A DNA stretch of 64,000 nucleotides from CAZKJL01 sp964611095 (GTDB lineage Bacteria; Patescibacteriota; Gracilibacteria; Peribacterales; Peribacteraceae), in the NCBI GenBank assembly GCA_964611095.1, contig CAZSWJ010000001.1:62001-126000 (forward strand), given 5' to 3'. Below are positions 61,654-64,000 of this stretch, piece by piece. The first letter of the stretch is position 1, and each line of letters starts with the position of its first letter. The notes beneath the pieces were generated by a model, which was not told the DNA's origin, did not search any database, and saw nothing but the letters and a program-made list of their open reading frames with translations. The position numbers and the translations under genes are program-made.

Positions 61654-62751
61654 ATGAGACCGCTCCTCGAACGCATGACGCTGGCCAATACGCTCTTGGC
61701 CCCGTATGCCGTGCCGCACGGCGGGCGCCTCGGCCGCGTGTATACCGAACCCGAGGACGCCACGCGCTTTCCGTTTCAACGCGACCGCGACCGCATCATC
61801 CACACGCAGGCGTTCCGCAGACTCAAGCACAAGACGCAGGTGTTCGTCTCGGGCCACGGCGACCACTACCGCACGCGCATCACGCACACGCTGGAAGTCG
61901 CGCAGGTGAGCCGCAACGTCGCACGCACGCTGGGGCTCAACGAAGACTTGGCCGAAGCCATCGCGCTGGCGCACGACCTGGGGCACACGCCGTTCGGACA
62001 TGCCGGCGAAGACGCCGTGGCCGCATGCATGAAGCCGTTTGGAAAAACATTCGAGCACAACGAACAGTCGCTCCGCATCGTGCGCCTGCTCGAGCGCCGC
62101 AGCTCGCTCTATCCCGGCCTCAACCTGTCGTGCGAAGTCCTCGAAGGCCTCATCAAACATCGCGATCCCAAAGACAGTCCTGCGGGTCTGGTACTCCCCC
62201 GCTCTCTGTCTCTGGAGGCGCAGATCGTGAACCTTGCGGATGAAATCGCCTACACCGCGCACGACACCGACGACGGTCTGCGCGCCGGACTCTTCACCTC
62301 CAAGATCGTGCAGGGGACCGCGCTCGGGAAAGCCGCGGCGGTGCTCGCCAAGGCCAAGTCGGGCGAACTTCGGAGCGCCATCGTGGATCTGCTCGTCACG
62401 GATTTGTACGCCGAAACCGAAACTCGTCTGCGAGAGCACAAGATCCGCGCGCTCGCCGACGTGTACGCCGCCAAGGAACCGCTCGTCGGATTTTCTCCCG
62501 AAATGGAGGAGATGCTCCGCGAACATCGGGAATTTCTGTGGAAGCATTTGTACAAGAGTGCCGCCGTGCTCAAGCAAGCGACCCACGGCAAAAACGTTCT
62601 CACCAAGCTCTTCGGGGCGTACATGAAGTCGCCGCCCGCCAAGGTGAAGGCACTCAAACAGGAGACCGATTCATCGCTGCACGAAGCCGTGAAAGACTAT
62701 ATTGCAGGCATGACCGACACGTACGCGATTGAGTTGTATCAGAAGCTTTAA
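61654..62751 (+). CDS. dgt: dGTPase-like deoxynucleoside triphosphate triphosphohydrolase
   Basis: 365 residues. HD-domain motifs HTLEVAQVSRNVAR, HDLGHTPFGHAGE and DEIAYTAHD. Hydrolyses dNTPs to deoxynucleoside and triphosphate. TATACT ends ten bases before the ATG. A repeat element follows its stop. Confidence 0.92.
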   Translation: MRPLLERMTLANTLLAPYAVPHGGRLGRVYTEPEDATRFPFQRDRDRIIHTQAFRRLKHKTQVFVSGHGDHYRTRITHTLEVAQVSRNVARTLGLNEDLAEAIALAHDLGHTPFGHAGEDAVAACMKPFGKTFEHNEQSLRIVRLLERRSSLYPGLNLSCEVLEGLIKHRDPKDSPAGLVLPRSLSLEAQIVNLADEIAYTAHDTDDGLRAGLFTSKIVQGTALGKAAAVLAKAKSGELRSAIVDLLVTDLYAETETRLREHKIRALADVYAAKEPLVGFSPEMEEMLREHREFLWKHLYKSAAVLKQATHGKNVLTKLFGAYMKSPPAKVKALKQETDSSLHEAVKDYIAGMTDTYAIELYQKL

Positions 62752-62755
62752 AAAA

Positions 62756-62833
62756 GCGGGTAGCGAGTAGCGGGTAGAAAATTTGTCGTGCTCGAAACAA
62801 GGCGGCTACCCGCCAACCGCTACGCGCTACTCG
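62756..62833. repeat. Gene-less inverted-repeat element between convergent genes
   Basis: Left arm GCGGGTAGCGAGTAGCGGGT, then AAAATTTGTC; right arm GGCTACCCGCCAACCGCTAC. It contains the stop codon of the M23 gene. Confidence 0.8.
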
Positions 62834-63557
62834 CTTGCAGCAATCTTCGGCAAATACTCCAAGGGATCCACCAGCGCTCCATCCAGCTTCACCGCGAAGT
62901 GCAGGTGCGGGCCCGTCGTCAGGAGTCCGGCGCCGGCCGAGCCGGGTTGTCCGCCCGATTTGGCGAACGATTGTCCTGCGCGGAGCGTGTCGCCTTCGCT
63001 GACGAGTGTCGCGCTGATGTGGCCGTAGATCGTCTGCAGTCCGCGTCCATGGTCTAAGACGACATAGCTGTATCCGAGACCGTTCATGGAGACCTTCAGC
63101 ACCGTCGCGTCCGCGGGTGCGCGGATGAGCGTGCCCTGCTCCGTGGGGATGTCCACGGCGTGGTGATCCACACCGAAGCGTTTCTTGTATCCCGCATCCT
63201 CGAAGAATGCGGAGACGCCGAGTGCCGGAACCACGGGCCAATCGAAGGAGAGTCCGCCCGTACGCTTCTCCAGCGAGTACGCCGTTCCTTCCGCTTCCCA
63301 GAGTTGTTCCAGGGAGAGCTGCAGCAGTTTCTCGGAGTTGTCGCGCTGCTTGATGATGCCGAGGAGCACCGCGCGCGTATCGGCGAGCGTTTTGATTTTN
63401 NNNNNNNNNNNNNNNNNNNNNNNNNNNNNNNNNNNNNNNNNNNNNNNNNNNNNNNNNNNNNNNNNNNNNNNNNNNNNNNNNNNNNNNNNNNNNNNNNNNC
63501 CACCGCCACGATCGTGAGCGTCAGCATCGGCCGCGGCACATGCACTCGGATCTCCAT
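62827..63557 (-). CDS. M23 peptidase with coiled-coil (EnvC-like), interrupted by gap
   Basis: After the gap: MEIRVHVPRPMLTLTIVAV, a signal start. Before it: a coiled-coil end (SEKLLQLSLEQLWEAEG) and an M23 domain with DHHAVDIP and HLHFAVKL metal motifs. Together this is EnvC/NlpD-like architecture. Stop lies within the repeat. The central part is missing. Confidence 0.8.
63400..63499. other. Assembly gap (100 N)
   Basis: Scaffold gap inside the M23 peptidase gene. Confidence 0.99.
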
Positions 63558-63753
63558 GAGTGGTGCAGAGCATACACCGTCAGGATGACCGCGCACGTCT
63601 TTTGGCTCCGTAGAGCCCATTTTTTATGGCGCAACGTTATAGTTGTTTTATATCAAATAATATAGTGCAATGTGACTTTTTCACTCTGAATATATATTAA
63701 AAACTATTTTGTTAATCTATCAAATAAAACACCCCGCAACGGTGAGCGTTTTC

Positions 63754-63762
63754 TGGTATAAT
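63754..63762 (+). promoter_or_regulatory. Extended -10 promoter
   Basis: TGGTATAAT, an extended -10, about 47 bases before the ATG at 63810. The preceding ~150 bases are AT-rich, with no clear -35. Confidence 0.6.
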
Positions 63763-63809
63763 CTCCTGATTTGAATACACACAAAAACCAGCTGTCGGCT
63801 GTTCTCTGC

Positions 63810-64000
63810 ATGCGTTTGAGAAACTTCGTTGCGCTCGTTCTTCTCATGACGTTCGTGCTGCAATGCACGCCCGATCACGCATATGCCGTGAGCACGTGGA
63901 ACCCAACACTGCTCGTGAACACCGAATCATTCGAACAAATCGATGCCGGTGACGCCACAACGGACATCGTTCTGCGGTTCGGCGGAAGTGCGAGCACACT
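63810..64000 (+). CDS. Secreted protein, N-terminus only
   Basis: 63 residues visible. Signal peptide MRLRNFVALVLLMTFVLQCT, probably cut after AYA. The mature start runs NTESFEQIDAGDATTDIVLR; such openings occur in long repetitive surface proteins, but the fragment is too short to classify. Cut by the window end. Confidence 0.7.
   Translation, partial: MRLRNFVALVLLMTFVLQCTPDHAYAVSTWNPTLLVNTESFEQIDAGDATTDIVLRFGGSAST

Noticed and set aside
61609..62586. Long upstream extension of the minus-strand Nudix gene
   Set aside because: It runs through the dgt gene in antisense and carries no Nudix features; ATG 61608 is sufficient.
1..64000. TGA read as glycine (SR1/Gracilibacteria code)
   Set aside because: Several genes end at TGA inside ATGA overlaps, at their normal family length.
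1..64000. CRISPR array or prophage
   Set aside because: No evenly spaced direct repeats, cas, capsid, portal, terminase or integrase genes are seen.

Overview
Mixed-strand, gene-dense bacterial scaffold of moderately high GC with three 100-N gaps (37972-38071, 44877-44976, 63400-63499). It reads best as a member of the candidate phyla radiation (Patescibacteria), probably Peregrinibacteria-like. The reasons are S-layer-homology proteins with long serine tracts, a DUF4215 cysteine-repeat secreted protein, many charged coiled-coil proteins without known relatives, and start codons sitting a few bases after -10 boxes. This placement is an inference from gene style; no 16S rRNA is present. Many genes end in TGA at ATGA overlaps, so TGA is a stop here and the Gracilibacteria/SR1 code does not apply.

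Layout. 1-4082 (minus): polysaccharide export and glycosyl transfer (Wzm/Wzt-type ABC exporter, GT-C membrane transferase, partial GT4). 4155-5116: nucleotidyltransferase, APS-kinase-like protein, tRNA-Leu. 5117-9510 (minus): a four-gene operon of unknown role that includes a calpain-like cysteine protease. 9610-21317: SLH proteins, pyrF, yifB, yraN, a DUF4215 protein overlapping a membrane-anchored sigma-like protein, an MFS carrier and a Ca2+/cation antiporter. 21336-24660: an island-like stretch with a duplicated CFI-box zinc-finger gene unit around an AT-rich DKNYY gene, ending at one intact and two damaged tRNA-Asp genes. 24795-37971: methyltransferase-like protein, glucan phosphorylase, phosphomannomutase, recJ, hsp20, Sel1 lipoprotein, pabA/pabB-pabC and galU. 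38072-50777: uvrB, a divergent sigma-70 factor with two unknown neighbours, serS, a GT4, a PGRP-amidase/SpoIID fusion, and metK under a SAM-I riboswitch. 50795-64000: a tRNA-editing enzyme, zwf and pgl (oxidative pentose phosphate), an ftsQ-dacA-LysM/M23 wall operon, a GT4, NAD(P)HX dehydratase, a laccase-domain protein, a probable 6S-like RNA, two Nudix enzymes, a dNTPase and another M23 peptidase.

The most interesting signal is a family of inverted-repeat elements. Two small four-helix-bundle (S23/IVP-type) genes at 12421-12792 and 30428-30790 are each framed by inverted repeats. The arms of the second (core TAGCGGGTAG / CTACCCGCTA) recur as four short hairpin elements without a gene (32423-32513, 51321-51392, 54010-54104, 62756-62833) and once as a single arm inside the pabB-pabC coding region. 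This looks like one coding element with non-autonomous derivatives, placed mostly beside stop codons. No transposase, integrase, reverse transcriptase or CRISPR array was seen.
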